DNA from: Tetradesmus obliquus
Lineage: Eukaryota > Chlorophyta > Chlorophyceae > Sphaeropleales > Scenedesmaceae
Reading direction: 5' to 3'
Length of the DNA: 64,000 nucleotides
Assembly (NCBI GenBank): GCA_030272155.1
Contig: CP126191.1
Coordinates: 8,020,501 to 8,084,500 of the forward strand
Below the pieces are notes generated by a model. That model did no database searches. It was not told where the DNA came from and worked only from the letters and a program-made list of their open reading frames with translations. A program made the translations under genes and the position numbers. This document shows positions 14,690 through 25,353 of this stretch, piece by piece (position 1 is the stretch's first letter; the number at the start of each line of letters is the position of its first letter).

Positions 14690-16375
14690 CTCTAAATCTC
14701 GCTCGCCCTGAGTAAGGCGTAAAACTGCTCCGGCTTGCTTTGCCCGCCTGGCTCTGGCTAGGCGCGGCCCGCGAGTCGCAAGCGGCGACACAGAAGACTA
14801 CTGGCAGCTTAATTGGGCTGCTACTAGGGCAGTCAGTTGCTTAGAGCAGCGGGCAGCGCCTGGCGACAGCACCGAGGCAGCAGCAGTAGCTTCCCGTGTT
14901 CCGCTGGTGTCTTCCCTCGACACCGCCCATACGGACTCGACTGCTTCTCCTATGAAGGCTGGAGGTTTTGTGGTCAGCCTCGTGGGGCCTTCTCGCCTGC
15001 TCTGCGCCTGTGCAGGCTTGGTGTTGGAACAGTCTGGAAGGTCCACCAGCCCCCACTGTGGTTGACGCCTGGCATGGCGTGCAGCCTTTTCTAGTGAATG
15101 CAGTGTCAGTAGTATGGTTTTCCTGGTGTGCTGCAGCGGGTGGCAGCAGCTGGAAGGCGGTACTCTTGTCGGCAGCAGCAGTAGCAGCTGCAGCAGTAGC
15201 AGCGCAGCGCACGTGCGCTGGCTTGAGTCCTGCAGTGTAGTTGGCAGCATGTGGAGGTGTGGCAGCAGCAGCCCCGTCTTGGGCTAGTTTGAGCTGGTGT
15301 TAGTGAGTGGCAGCAGCAGCATTGTGCAGCGTCTCTCCAGCGCTGAGCTCTTTGTGGCTCGCATGCAGCATTGTCATGCAGTTCTGCTACAGCAGTGTGA
15401 CAGGGCATGGTGCGCTGCAGTGCCCGTAGTCATCATGGCGGCTCGCATGTGGCGCCTCGCAACCGCCCGTGCCCCGCCTGATTGCTGATTTGCTGTTTTG
15501 GTGGTGGGATCCTGTCTCTTGGCGGAGCTAGCCGCTTTGAGGCAGGCCGGGGACTGCGTGAGCCCTGGCAGCCACGCTGTTTTGTACGTTGTATGATGCT
15601 GTGTGTTTGCAGCACAGACGTTGGCAAGGGCTACCTTTAGGCTGGTGGTGCTGGTTAGTTGCATGTCTGTGTGTTGACCGCTACACACCTTTATATTCCT
15701 CTGATTGCCATGCAGTCTCCGTGTTGGGGCGGGCCGCCTGCACATCTGTGCCAGCGTGTTTGGGGCGTTTGGTGTGCCTGGGCAGCATGCCTGTTACTGC
15801 CTCTGCATCTCTTGTGAGCTTGGCTCGCACATGGTGTTTGCTGGGCAGCCTTTTGCGTGGTTCTTCTTGTTCTCACCAAAGGCTCTGCATGTTTTGGCCG
15901 AGTCTGTCTGTGCCTGTGCTGCATGCCTTGCCACTGCTTTTGGGGCCATGCCGTGTTTACACTGGCAGCCGAAGGTAGTGCATCATGTTTTGGCGCTGGC
16001 GCTGGCATTCTGCACAATAGTGCCTTGCCTTTGCTATTTGACCTGCCCGTTGGGTGGAAGCTTGTTTGGTCTGCTGAGTGGCTGCTGACAAGCCGCTGTG
16101 ACATGCGGTCCTGTTTGTGTGCCTTTGGGCAGCTCTGCATTCTTCCAGCCATCTTCTCACTGCCCAAGCTGCGCTCCGCCCCAGGCTGAGCTGCGGCTTG
16201 GTGAGCTCAGCCCGCCCGCAATGCAGTTAGTGCATGGCGGCCCTGTGTTCTCTCTGCATTGCTTGCCGTCACTGACACTGCTGGCAGCACTTTATTTTCC
16301 ACTTCGCGTATGAGGATACACTTTCTGGGGGCGAACTGTGTGGAGTAAGGAAGGCGGCTGTGCTAGCATGGCCAT
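14690..16375 (+). mobile_element. Degenerate LINE 3' region
   Basis: No host gene or intact frame recognised. The start (about 14700-14790) is related, inverted, to 1150-1225 in the left array. The rest is T/G-rich with short frames on both strands and leads directly into LINE tail-B sequence at 16376-16522, so it is probably the 3' UTR of one or more old LINE copies. Assignment is by position; confidence is low. Confidence 0.4.
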
Positions 16376-16522
16376 ATGCCGAAACTTACACACGGGGGCC
16401 ATTTCTCTGGGGTTGGGCCTCACATGAGTGACGGCCTGTGCTGAGCTTCCTGCAGTTTTCCTGTGTTTTCGGGTGTTCGTTGCAACGTAGTTGCCTGTGC
16501 ACACCGTGTAACCCCTCTTCAG
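16376..16522 (+). mobile_element. LINE tail, family B (diverged copy)
   Basis: Shares with 16540-16682, 16833-16963 and 38408-38517 the block GGGTGTTCGTTGCAACGTAG and the ending CACACCGTGTAACCCCTCTTC, preceded by a weaker match to GGGGT...GAGTGAC. It is the most diverged of the B tails. Confidence 0.75.
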
Positions 16523-16539
16523 CGCGAAAAAAATAACAC

Positions 16540-16682
16540 AAGTTACACACACAGAGAGACTTTCTGGGGTGAGTCTCCTTGAGTGACAGCCTGTTTTGCT
16601 GAGTCATCTGCGACGTTCCAGATTTTCGGGTGTTCGTTGCAACGTAGTTGCCTGTGCACACCGTGTAACCCCTCTTCTATTC
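16540..16682 (+). mobile_element. Tail-only insertion, family B, with 13-bp TSD
   Basis: A 143-bp insertion bounded by AAAAAAATAACAC at 16527-16539 and 16683-16695. It begins AAGTTACACACACAGAGAG and ends GTGTAACCCCTCTTCTATTC. Flanking duplications show that this short piece inserted by itself, either as an extremely truncated LINE or as a SINE using the LINE tail. Confidence 0.85.
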
Positions 16683-16832
16683 AAAAAAATAACACATGCC
16701 CGCTGCACTGCATAAAGTGCAGCTTGCTGTCACTGACACTGTTTACACTAGTCCTGCCTTTGTTTAGCATCAACACTGCGTGTGCTGTGACTGACGGCTT
16801 TGCCTGCAAGGCCATATGTCAAGTTACACACA

Positions 16833-16963
16833 CAGAGAGACTTTCTGGGGTGAGTCTCCTTGAGTGACAGCCTGTTTTTGCTGAGTCATCTGCGACGTTC
16901 CAGATTTTCGGGTGTTCGTTGCAACGTAGTTGCCTGTGCACACCGTGTAACCCCTCTTCTTCT
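16833..16963 (+). mobile_element. Tail-only insertion, family B
   Basis: Nearly identical to 16540-16682 and starts at the same AAGTTACACACACAGAG. It is followed by AAAAATAACAC, the target of copy 2. No clear duplication of its own was found. Confidence 0.75.
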
Positions 16964-17300
16964 AAAAATAACACATGACCAAAGTTGATCTCACACACAG
17001 AGGTTTTCATGGGGTTGAACCTCATTTGATACAAAGCCATCCTGCGATTCCGACGATTTCTGATGCTCTCTTACATTTGCGCTCTACTCCCATGGCAGCA
17101 CCGATCGCAAGCGCTCATGTGCTACCAGCAGTATTGCGTTAATTCTGCTTCGCTTTTGTGAATTGCTTTACGCACGTTTGAAGGCACGTTTCCACCTGCT
17201 ACCCCGCCCCGGGGGTGGTCATCCACTCCCGGAGGTGTCGTATGTCTCGGGAGGGATAGGCATGGACGTTCAGTACTGCGTAGAGTAATCAGTTAATAGC

Positions 17301-18383
17301 ATGGGTAAAACTAAACCAGCGAAGAGCAAGGCAGCTGCAGTCAAGGCAGCAGCAGCCCCAGTGGCGCCAACAGCAGTGGAGTCAATAGCACCCCCGGAAG
17401 ATACAGCAGCAGCTGCAGCTGCGTCCCGGGACGCTACGACTACGCCCAAGCACACTGGACTCTCGCTGCTATATAAAAAAGCGCCAAGGGCAGTCGTGCC
17501 AGGCCAGGAGCAGCAGCAACAGCAGCAGACTCAGTCTGAAGCACAGCAGCAACAGCAGCGTGCCCAGCCTGCAGAGCAGCAGCAGCCACATGCTCAGCCT
17601 GCACAGCAGCAGCAGACTACTAAATCGGTAAGGCAGCAGCAGCAGCCGAAACAGCAGCAGGAGCAGCTGCCAGTGCTCAAGGCGCAGACACAAACAGCAC
17701 TTCCCTTCACCAGCTCAGATGGCGCTAGCACAGCTGCGGCTGCAGCTGCAGCCGCAGCAGCAGCAGCAGCACAGCCTCAGCAGCGGCAGCAACTGCCACA
17801 ACAGCGGTATCAGCAGCAGGGCAGGCAGCTGAACAAGCAGCCGACTGCACAGCAGCGGCTCCAGGCAGTTTCCCGCCATGCCGCGTATGTTGCGGCGAAG
17901 CAGCAGCAGCGGCAGCAATACATGCAGAGCAGCCAAGCGCACGCTATCCCTGCTTACATGGTGCTGCGCACTGACAAGGCTCTGCACCCGCTGCCCGTGT
18001 TGCAGCTGCAGCAGAGCTTTCCTGGCTGCGAGTGCGTGACAGATGCGCAGGCGGCCACTTTCAAGCACCATGTGCTGGCAGTAGTGGCGGAGCACAGCAG
18101 CTGCGTCAGCTTAGGCAGTACAGACGCTACTGTCTGGTTCCGCTCTGTTGAGCACAGCCCAGCTGGCAAGCTCACAGTTGCGTGCCTGGGCTGGAACCTG
18201 CTGGTCACGGACATGTCGCAGCTGCAGGGCCTCATTGACCCAGCTACAGCCACAGTGGCTGTGCCATCAAGCAGCGACAAGCTCAGCGCTGTTTTCAACA
18301 AGCTGAAGGTGCGCGCCATCCGCTTCAAAAACTTGCCGGGGATCACAGTGGAGGACATGCTGGACAGCGGCAGGCACCCATGA
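17301..18383 (+). CDS. LINE ORF1, putative RNA-binding protein
   Basis: 360 residues from ATG 17301. The N-terminus is basic (MGKTKPAKSKAAAVK), the middle is a long Gln/Ala-rich stretch, and the last ~130 residues (from about AIPAYMVLRTDK) look globular and end KVRAIRFKNLPGITVEDML. ORF1 proteins of LINEs bind the element RNA and chaperone it. No RRM or CCHC knuckle could be identified, so that role follows from position only. The TGA stop overlaps the next start: the text around 18380 reads ATGATG, with TGA inside it. Confidence 0.8.
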   Translation: MGKTKPAKSKAAAVKAAAAPVAPTAVESIAPPEDTAAAAAASRDATTTPKHTGLSLLYKKAPRAVVPGQEQQQQQQTQSEAQQQQQRAQPAEQQQPHAQPAQQQQTTKSVRQQQQPKQQQEQLPVLKAQTQTALPFTSSDGASTAAAAAAAAAAAAAQPQQRQQLPQQRYQQQGRQLNKQPTAQQRLQAVSRHAAYVAAKQQQRQQYMQSSQAHAIPAYMVLRTDKALHPLPVLQLQQSFPGCECVTDAQAATFKHHVLAVVAEHSSCVSLGSTDATVWFRSVEHSPAGKLTVACLGWNLLVTDMSQLQGLIDPATATVAVPSSSDKLSAVFNKLKVRAIRFKNLPGITVEDMLDSGRHP

Positions 18384-18463
18384 TGCAGCGCACCGTACAG
18401 GTGCAGGCCCCACCCCTGCAGAGGCAGCAGCAGCAGCAGCAGCGACAGCAGCAGCGACAAAAT

Positions 18464-18509
<46 letters not shown>

Positions 18510-19004
18510 TGCTGCTGCTGCCAAGGACCCTGCAGTGGCAACGCCCACTGAAGCAGGGGCTGCAGCAGTAGGGGAGGCCACTGGAGCAGCGGCGACAGGC
18601 ACTGCAGTGATGAATACATCAGCAGCAGCAGCAGCGGAAGCCCCAGCAGCAGCGCTGGTAGCCAAGGTGGCAGCTGCTGCAGGGGCGACTGCTTCAGGGA
18701 TAACTGCGAAAGCAGCAGCATTGCGGGCAGCATCAGCAGCAGCAAGCGCACGCGCTGCTGCTGCAGCAGCAGAGGCGACGAAGGCAGCAGGCGGTGAGGA
18801 AGGGCTGGAGCAGCTGCTCGACCTGGCGCGCATCCAGCAGCAGGAGTCACGGCCAGCGCGCACTGGAGGCACTCGAGAGCGCAGCCTAACGGCTGCGGAT
18901 GGTGATGCCACCCACAGGCCAGCTGCAGCTACAGGCCAGCAGCAGACGCAGGTGCCCACGGAGACAGGCCAGCAGCGGCCGCCGCCACCACCACCGCCGC
19001 CGCC

Positions 19005-19038
<34 letters not shown>

Positions 19039-19311
19039 CCACGCTCAAGTGGTAAGCATCGGCTGAAGCTGCCTGCACCTGCAGAGCAGCCCCCGCACAA
19101 GCACACTATTGTTTTAAACAGCGACCTAGCAATGACTGAGACTGCAGAGGCAGCCTGTGCTGAGGCAGTATCAGCCAGCCTTGCGGCAGGTCAGCTGCCG
19201 CACCTGTGCCCGCAGACACCACCAGATGCTCTGGGCTCCATGAGCCCCGGCCTGCCGCCGCCAGCAGCAGCATACCAGCTGGAGCGAGCTGGCCCTTGCT
19301 CAGTGGTGTAA
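18380..19311 (+). CDS. LINE middle ORF, Gln/Ala-rich (apparently frameshifted)
   Basis: A frame opens at ATG 18380/18383 overlapping the ORF1 stop, runs through a Gln tract (18421-18510) and stops at 18571. A second frame, readable from about 18510 with its first ATG at 18535, runs to TAA 19309-19311 with Ala-rich, poly-Pro and Gln-rich segments. The simplest reading is one ORF of about 300 codons broken by a length change in the CAG repeat; an in-frame arrangement in an active copy would test this. No domain recognised. Its TAA overlaps the ATG of ORF2 (TAATG at 19309-19313). Confidence 0.5.
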
Positions 19312-19871
19312 TGCGCAGGGCACCTAGCCTCCGGTTTGGGCTGCACAATGTCAATGGCTTTGCCGCCAAGCTGCCAGAGCTCAGCAGTCAGTGGCAGGAA
19401 CTGGGTCTTGATATTGTTGCAGCCGTGGATACACATATATCCTTTATGGACAGGACAGCAGCACAAAAGTCCCTACACATCCGTGGGTGGAGGTCGTTCT
19501 GGTGCGTTGGATTGCCAGGGCAGGGACGCACTAGAGCAGGCGTGGCAGTAATGGTGCGCAGCAGCCTGCTGGCTAGCGGGGCACTACAGGTGCAGGACGC
19601 GGCAGTATCCGCTCCAACGCAGGGCCCTGCACAAGGCCGGCTGCTGCAAGTACCACTGGTATGGGCTGGACAGCCTATCAATGTGGTAGCTGTGTACATG
19701 CATGCTGATGACCCAGCAGCTAACGCAGCCATCATCAGTGGCCCCTTGTGTGAGCTCTACCAGCAGCACCGCCAGCACCCAGCCACTGGGTTGGTTGTGT
19801 TGGGTGACTTTGAATTCGTGCCAGATGCTAGAGTTGATCGCAGACACAGGGCGCTGGCAGCAGCTAACCCA

Positions 19872-19954
<83 letters not shown>

Positions 19955-22900
19955 GCAGCAGCACCCTGCGTGGCGCGCGACACAATGCCCACAGCAGTGT
20001 GGGAGCAGCATCTGCCGCACCTGTGTGATGCTTGGCGACACAGGCAGCCTGTGCGCCGCGCATTCACATATGTTAGGGCAGATGCAGCTTCACGCATAGA
20101 CAGAATATACCTAGCCGATACATTGCTGCCGCAGCTGGTGGCATGCAGGCATGAGGACAAGTGTGCAGCGCTCAGCGACCATGCGCTGGTGATGGCGCAG
20201 CTGCAGCCGCGGGGCCCTGGAATACTAGGCCCGGGCGTTCAGCGGTTGCGGATGTACTTCCAAGCGGATGCTGAGTGCAGGCGTGCAATGCAGCAATGGC
20301 TGGTCAACCAGCAGCCTCCAGCAGATGCGACACAGGTCATCACACAGTGGTGGCCTGCCTTCAAACAGCAGCTATCAGCTAAATTTGCAGAGCTTAATCG
20401 GCAGGCCAAGCAGGCGCAAGCAGCGCAACCGCTGGCAGTTCAGCATGCAGCAGCAGTAGCAGCGGTGTTGGCGGCACATGATCAGCTGGCCTCATGCAGT
20501 GAGGCTGCGCTACCAGCGCAGCTGGATGCTGCTGTAGAAGCCAGGACGCGACTGGCTACGATGCAGCAGCAGGAGGAGGAACGCCAGCGTCAGCGCCGCC
20601 GTCAGCAGTGGGTGCATCAAGGCGAGCGGCCTGGGCCTGCGATGACGCAGATTCTCAAACCTCCCAAGGGGGCTTCCTTCATCTCAGGCTTACGTGCCCC
20701 AGGCAGTGGTCATCTGGTGCGTGATGGTGTGAGCTTGGCACGTATCATAAATCAGCGTTACGCTGCCTTAACTGCGGCGCCACAGGTGCAGCAGACAGGC
20801 CGCCAAGCAGTACTGCAGGCAGTAGCGCAGCACTCGCAGCGCTTGGACACAGCGGCAGCAGCCCGGCTGGGTGCAGCAGCAGTTACAGTTGAAGAAGTGA
20901 CCACTGCCATCTCTCGCACAGCGCCTGGCAAGGCACCAGGCCTAGATGGGGTGCCTGGCGAGTTTTTTAGAAGATACCGTGAGCAGCTGGCGCCTATATT
21001 AGCAGCCTTGTAAACTGCGATAGGCACAACGCAGCGTGTCTCAGCCGGCTTTTTGGATGGGGTTATCTTGCCTGTTTTGAAGCCTGGTGGAGACGCAGCT
21101 GACCCAGCTGCTTTCCGACCAATCCAATCATTGAACTACGAATATAGAGTCTTGGCGAAAATCTTGGCAAATCGACTGCTTGAAGTTGCTGGGGATGTTG
21201 TGAATCCGGCGCAGTCAGCATTTTTGCAGCATCGGCACATAGGGAATAGTATACGGTTGCTGCAGCTGCTGCCTGCTCTCCTACATGAGGAGAAGCGGAT
21301 GGCAGTAGTTGTCTTCACAGATTTTGCCAAGGCCTATGACACTGTAGACAGAGGTTTGCTGTATGACGTAGCAGCAGCGCTTGGCATTGGGGATGGTTTC
21401 ATAGGGTGGATGCGTGTGTTGCTATCTGATACACTGACCTGTGCCACAGTGAATGGTTTTTGCAGCCCTTTCTGTCGTTGTAAGGCTGGAGTGCGTCAGG
21501 GGTGCCCTCTAGCACCTCTGTTATATTTGTTTGTTGGACAAGCACTGCTGTGCTTTTTTGAAGCAGCGAGGTATTGGCATAGTGGCAGCTACCCAGCAGC
21601 TGGCAGCAACACAGTATGCTGATGATGCTGAGGCGTTTCTGCTGACACTTGCTGAGGTACCTACATTCATGACATGCATGGACGATTTTGCCAAGGCGTC
21701 TGGCCAGCGTCTGAACCCCACCAAAACACGTTTACTGCATATAGGGCAGCAGCCAGAACAGGCAGCTGTGCCAGGGGGGGCAGCACCAGTGTTAGGAGAT
21801 CTGCAGGTGCTGGCCAAGGCAAAATCCCTAGGCGTGTTCTTTGACCAGCATGGCAAGAGCAGTGGGAACTGGGATGGTAGGATGGAGATTGTGCGGCACC
21901 GCATGCAGAACATCAGCCGCATCTCCAAACTATCGGCTTTTGGTAGGGCTTTCGCTGCTAATGCTTATGCTTTATCCACCTTACTGTATGCAGCCCAGTT
22001 TGCTGGTCATTTGCCTGCTGAGGTTACCAGTAAACTGAGCACATGGACAGCAGCACTGATTGATGCTGGCCTAGGTCCTGAAGATGACCTTCGCAGGACC
22101 CCAGGTATCCCTGGGGATTGCATGGCAGCACACCCCACGCGTGGGGGTTTTGGATGTTTGCCAGTCCACCATCATCTGTTATCGCGGTGGGCTTGTGAAG
22201 CATTGCCGTTCCTGCAAGGCAGTACTGTGCCTTGGGTGGCAGTTGCACGGCAGTTGTGGCATTGTTGGGCTGCCATTACAGACTTGCTCATGCGTACCAC
22301 TGGTAGCAGCCCTTGGGGTTTGCTGTTGTGTGGCCGTCAATACTTATTCCCTTCTGCTCCTGCGGATGTGTGCCTTCCCTCTGCACTACGTGCGTTTGCC
22401 GTAGGGTTACGGGCTCTGCCCCCGCTGCGGCACGTTGGTACAGCACCTTTGGATGTGGCAGAGCTGTGTTGGCATGCGCCGCTGTGGAGCAATCCCATTT
22501 TCACTGCACCACAGGTTTGGGAGTGGTTTGGTCAGCAGCGGACGGTTGCTGTTGGTCTTGAAAATGTGGTTGCCTGTGGCCTTCTGCAGCTGCCAAAACT
22601 GCAGACTCTGGGTCAGGCAGTGGTGCTTTCATCTGAATTGGAGCGAGTGTGTACGTTGCCAGGACTCCCAGCCCGACGTGCAGCATATGAACGTGAGATA
22701 TGGGGTCCGTGGTTGAGCAGCAAGCCGCAGTATGCTGACAGGCAAACAGCCTGTGACCATGTGCAAGCATTGCTAGCACTCGTTCCACAACAATGGGTTG
22801 TTGCAGCACGTGCTCATCTGACTGCGGCTTATGCTGCTGGTGAAAGTACAGCGCAGCTATCCACAGTTTCAAATCATGACATTTTGATTACGCGAGAGGC

Positions 22901-23672
22901 GTTGTGCACTGAGTTGGGCTGGCAGCACCCAGGCGGTGATGCTGCCAGAGTTGTACGTTTGCGTGCCCTGACTGTTGCTGTTGCAACTCAGCTGCAGCGT
23001 CTTTCTGCACATGATGCAATTGCTCCTCGACACGCTGCCTTTTTGGACAGTGTTAGAACATTGGACAGCCTGCCTGTAGGAACACAGCTGCCTGCTGTGC
23101 AGCTGGTTTTGAGTCGGTGGTGGCGGGTTAGGGTTGCTAACACCTACAAGGAGGCAGCTTGGCGCCTGGCCTTGAATGCCTTCCCAACTGCGCAGCGAAT
23201 GCAGCTGGCGACGGGTTGTGCAGCATGTTCAGCAGTGGGGCCAGGCGTGAAGCATCACTTTTGGACATGTCCAGTAGCTGTTGCTGTACGTGAGGAAGTG
23301 ACAAGTCAACTTAGGGCTGGCCATATGTTGGCAGCAGGTGAAAGTCTGCCATGTAGAGCACTGTGGTTGGCATGTACCCCTCACCATGATGTACACCGAC
23401 TGATATGGGACATGGTCTGTATAGCAGCTATACATGCATTTGAGCATGGTCGCCGGGTGGCATGGGCAGTGTCCCACAGACTAAACGTGCCTGTGCTTGT
23501 GGAGCAAGTAGCAGTACGAGCGGCAGTTGGCAGTTTTTGGGATGTACTTGCTGATTTTGCCGCTACAGCTAGGGTACCTAGTCGTTACAAAAACCACCTG
23601 CTTACACGACAGCCGTTTATTGCTTGGCACACTGTGTTACGTGGCAATGGCTTACGTGTGATCCGCAGATGA
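19311..23672 (+). pseudogene. LINE ORF2 (endonuclease-RT-zf-RVT), inactivated
   Basis: ATG 19311 starts an APE-type endonuclease: FGLHNVNGF, DIVAAVDTH, RAGVAVMVR, VVLGDFEFV (Glu where Asn is usual), DARVDRR, then 30 Gln codons (19872-19961). Compared with copy 1 there are three lesions: a CG duplication at about 19974-19979 shifts the frame, TAT became TAA at 21011-21013, and an extra T in a T-run at about 21553-21558 shifts the frame again. RT motifs including YADD and the C-terminal C-x2-C...H...C remain recognisable downstream. No enzyme can be made without bypassing all three. Confidence 0.9.
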
Positions 23673-24168
23673 GACCTGTGCATATGCATGTCTATACATG
23701 CTCTATCTCCTCCTATACTTATCACATTTGGCAGGTGTTGTAGGATCCTTACATGTCTGCTGCAACATGCAGCCATGACTGACCCTCAACAGACAGCCTG
23801 CCTTCAGAATGCTGCCTTGCCATGATTTGCCTAATCAAATCAGCGGCTTGAGTTCAGCCTGCCGTACTGTACTGCAATATGTATAGTGTGCTGTCACTGA
23901 CACTGTTTAGAAAAGTGCATTCATGTTTGGACACGAAAACTTTTTGATTGCACCAGAATTGCGTGTGATGGGAGAGACGGTTATGCGTGCATGACCAAAG
24001 TTGATCTCTCACACAGAGGTTTTTCATGGGGTTGAACCTCATTTGAGTGACAGCCCGAGCTGAGCTGTTTGCAGCTTCAAATCCTTTCAGGTGTTAGTGG
24101 TGGCGTATGCCGCGTGAGTACACCAGTGTAACCCCTCTCTCTCTCTCTAAATAACATAAATAGATAAC

Positions 24169-24380
24169 ACAAACTTTTTGATTTCACCAGAATTGCGTGT
24201 CATGGGAGAGACAGTTATGCGTGCATGACCAAAGTTGATCTCACACACAGAGGTTTTTCATGGGGTTGAACCTCATTTGAGTGACAGCCCGAGCTGAGCT
24301 GTTTGCAGCTTCCAATCCTTTCAGGTGTTAGTGGTGGCGTATGCCGCGTGAGTACACCAGTGTAACCCCTCTCTCTCTCT
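24169..24380 (+). mobile_element. Tail-only insertion, family A
   Basis: Repeats the last ~210 bp of copy 2 (from AAACTTTTTGATT to the TC run) directly after it, separated by AATAACATAAATAGATAACAC. It is a severely truncated insertion into the target sequence of its predecessor. Confidence 0.8.
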
Positions 24381-25353
24381 AATAATTAACATTTTGCTGT
24401 TTTCTCTGTTTTTTGTGCCGACATTCGCATGATCGCACCACAGATGTGACCAGAACCAATATATTGACGCGTTGGCAAGCCCATGTTGCAGCGCTCGGCG
24501 CAGACGGCATGCACGGAAGTGAAGAAGCATTATGCACACCTCTCCTGTTGATGCGATGAAGATGTTCAATTGGGTGCGGACCTGCTGTGCGGAGGGAAAA
24601 GGAATGCGTTCGTCAGGCAAATACCAGGAAGTGGTCCTGCATCATCAACATTCAGTAGACGCACGCATGGACGCGTGCCAAGCACTGACATCACTCCAGC
24701 TGATCTGGGCAGCACCAGATGCGTACACGATGGAGCCACGTGCCTGTTGCATTCCTAATGTTCATTGAAACTGTTGACGACTGCTGTACACTCCTGGCAG
24801 CGTGTGGTCAATAATTAATGGTCCTAGCACAGGTGCTGCTGCAGATCAGACCGAGGAAGTGGATATGAAATGTAATCCAAATGTCCGATATGAGCTTGAA
24901 CAATCGCAACGTCCTGGCTAGTGGGAGGTGGGCGCAACAGGTCGCAGCTATGTGTTCAGCAGCTGAACCCACGTGTCACAACATCCTTGTTTGAATTCTC
25001 AGCATGTGGCTTCAAAGCTAGGCGTGCGTTTTGCACAATTACTTGCTCCATGTTGTTTCAACAGCTCATAACATACGGTGACCACAGCGATAGGAAGTTG
25101 GGTCAGCCTGCCGTTGTTCTCCCGTCGAGCCTAGTTGGCATTGCTCGGTGTCTTGCCGCGGTCCGTGTAGCGGTGCCTCTGTACATGTATAGCAGAACAC
25201 CACCTCGACGTGTGCACCTCTCCAGTTCGGGAATAGCATAGCAGGCAGATAGCAAGCACCAGCAAGTCGCTGTTGGTGTTTGCTCTGAGTCCTGCACTTG
25301 ACACAGCAGCCCCTCGACCTGAAGATCGTTGTTCAGCTTACCTAGGAAGTTGC
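24381..25353. other. Intergenic, no gene seen
   Basis: The sequence between the LINE array and the CUE-domain gene. Short frames only; no splice-consistent exon chain, tRNA or repeat recognised. It must hold the promoter of the gene starting at 25354. Confidence 0.5.

Larger units (their letters stand above)
16974..24148 (+). mobile_element. Full-length LINE copy 2 (about 7.2 kb)
   Basis: Bounded by AAATAACA at 16966-16973 and 24149-24156. Layout: 5' leader of about 330 bp, ORF1 (17301-18383), a middle Gln/Ala-rich ORF, ORF2 (from 19311) and a 3' UTR of about 480 bp ending GTGTAACCCC(TC)n. The first 55-60 bp (ATGACCAAAGTTGATCTC onward) repeat part of its own 3' tail (23990-24049). ORF2 is broken (see pseudogene), so this copy is immobile although structurally complete. 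Confidence 0.88.

Noticed and set aside
17954..19106. Two long minus-strand frames (298 and 279 codons) opposite LINE ORF1 and the middle ORF
   Set aside because: Composed of Leu/Ala/Gly/Cys repeats complementary to CAG/GCA-rich coding sequence; no start context, splice logic or domain.
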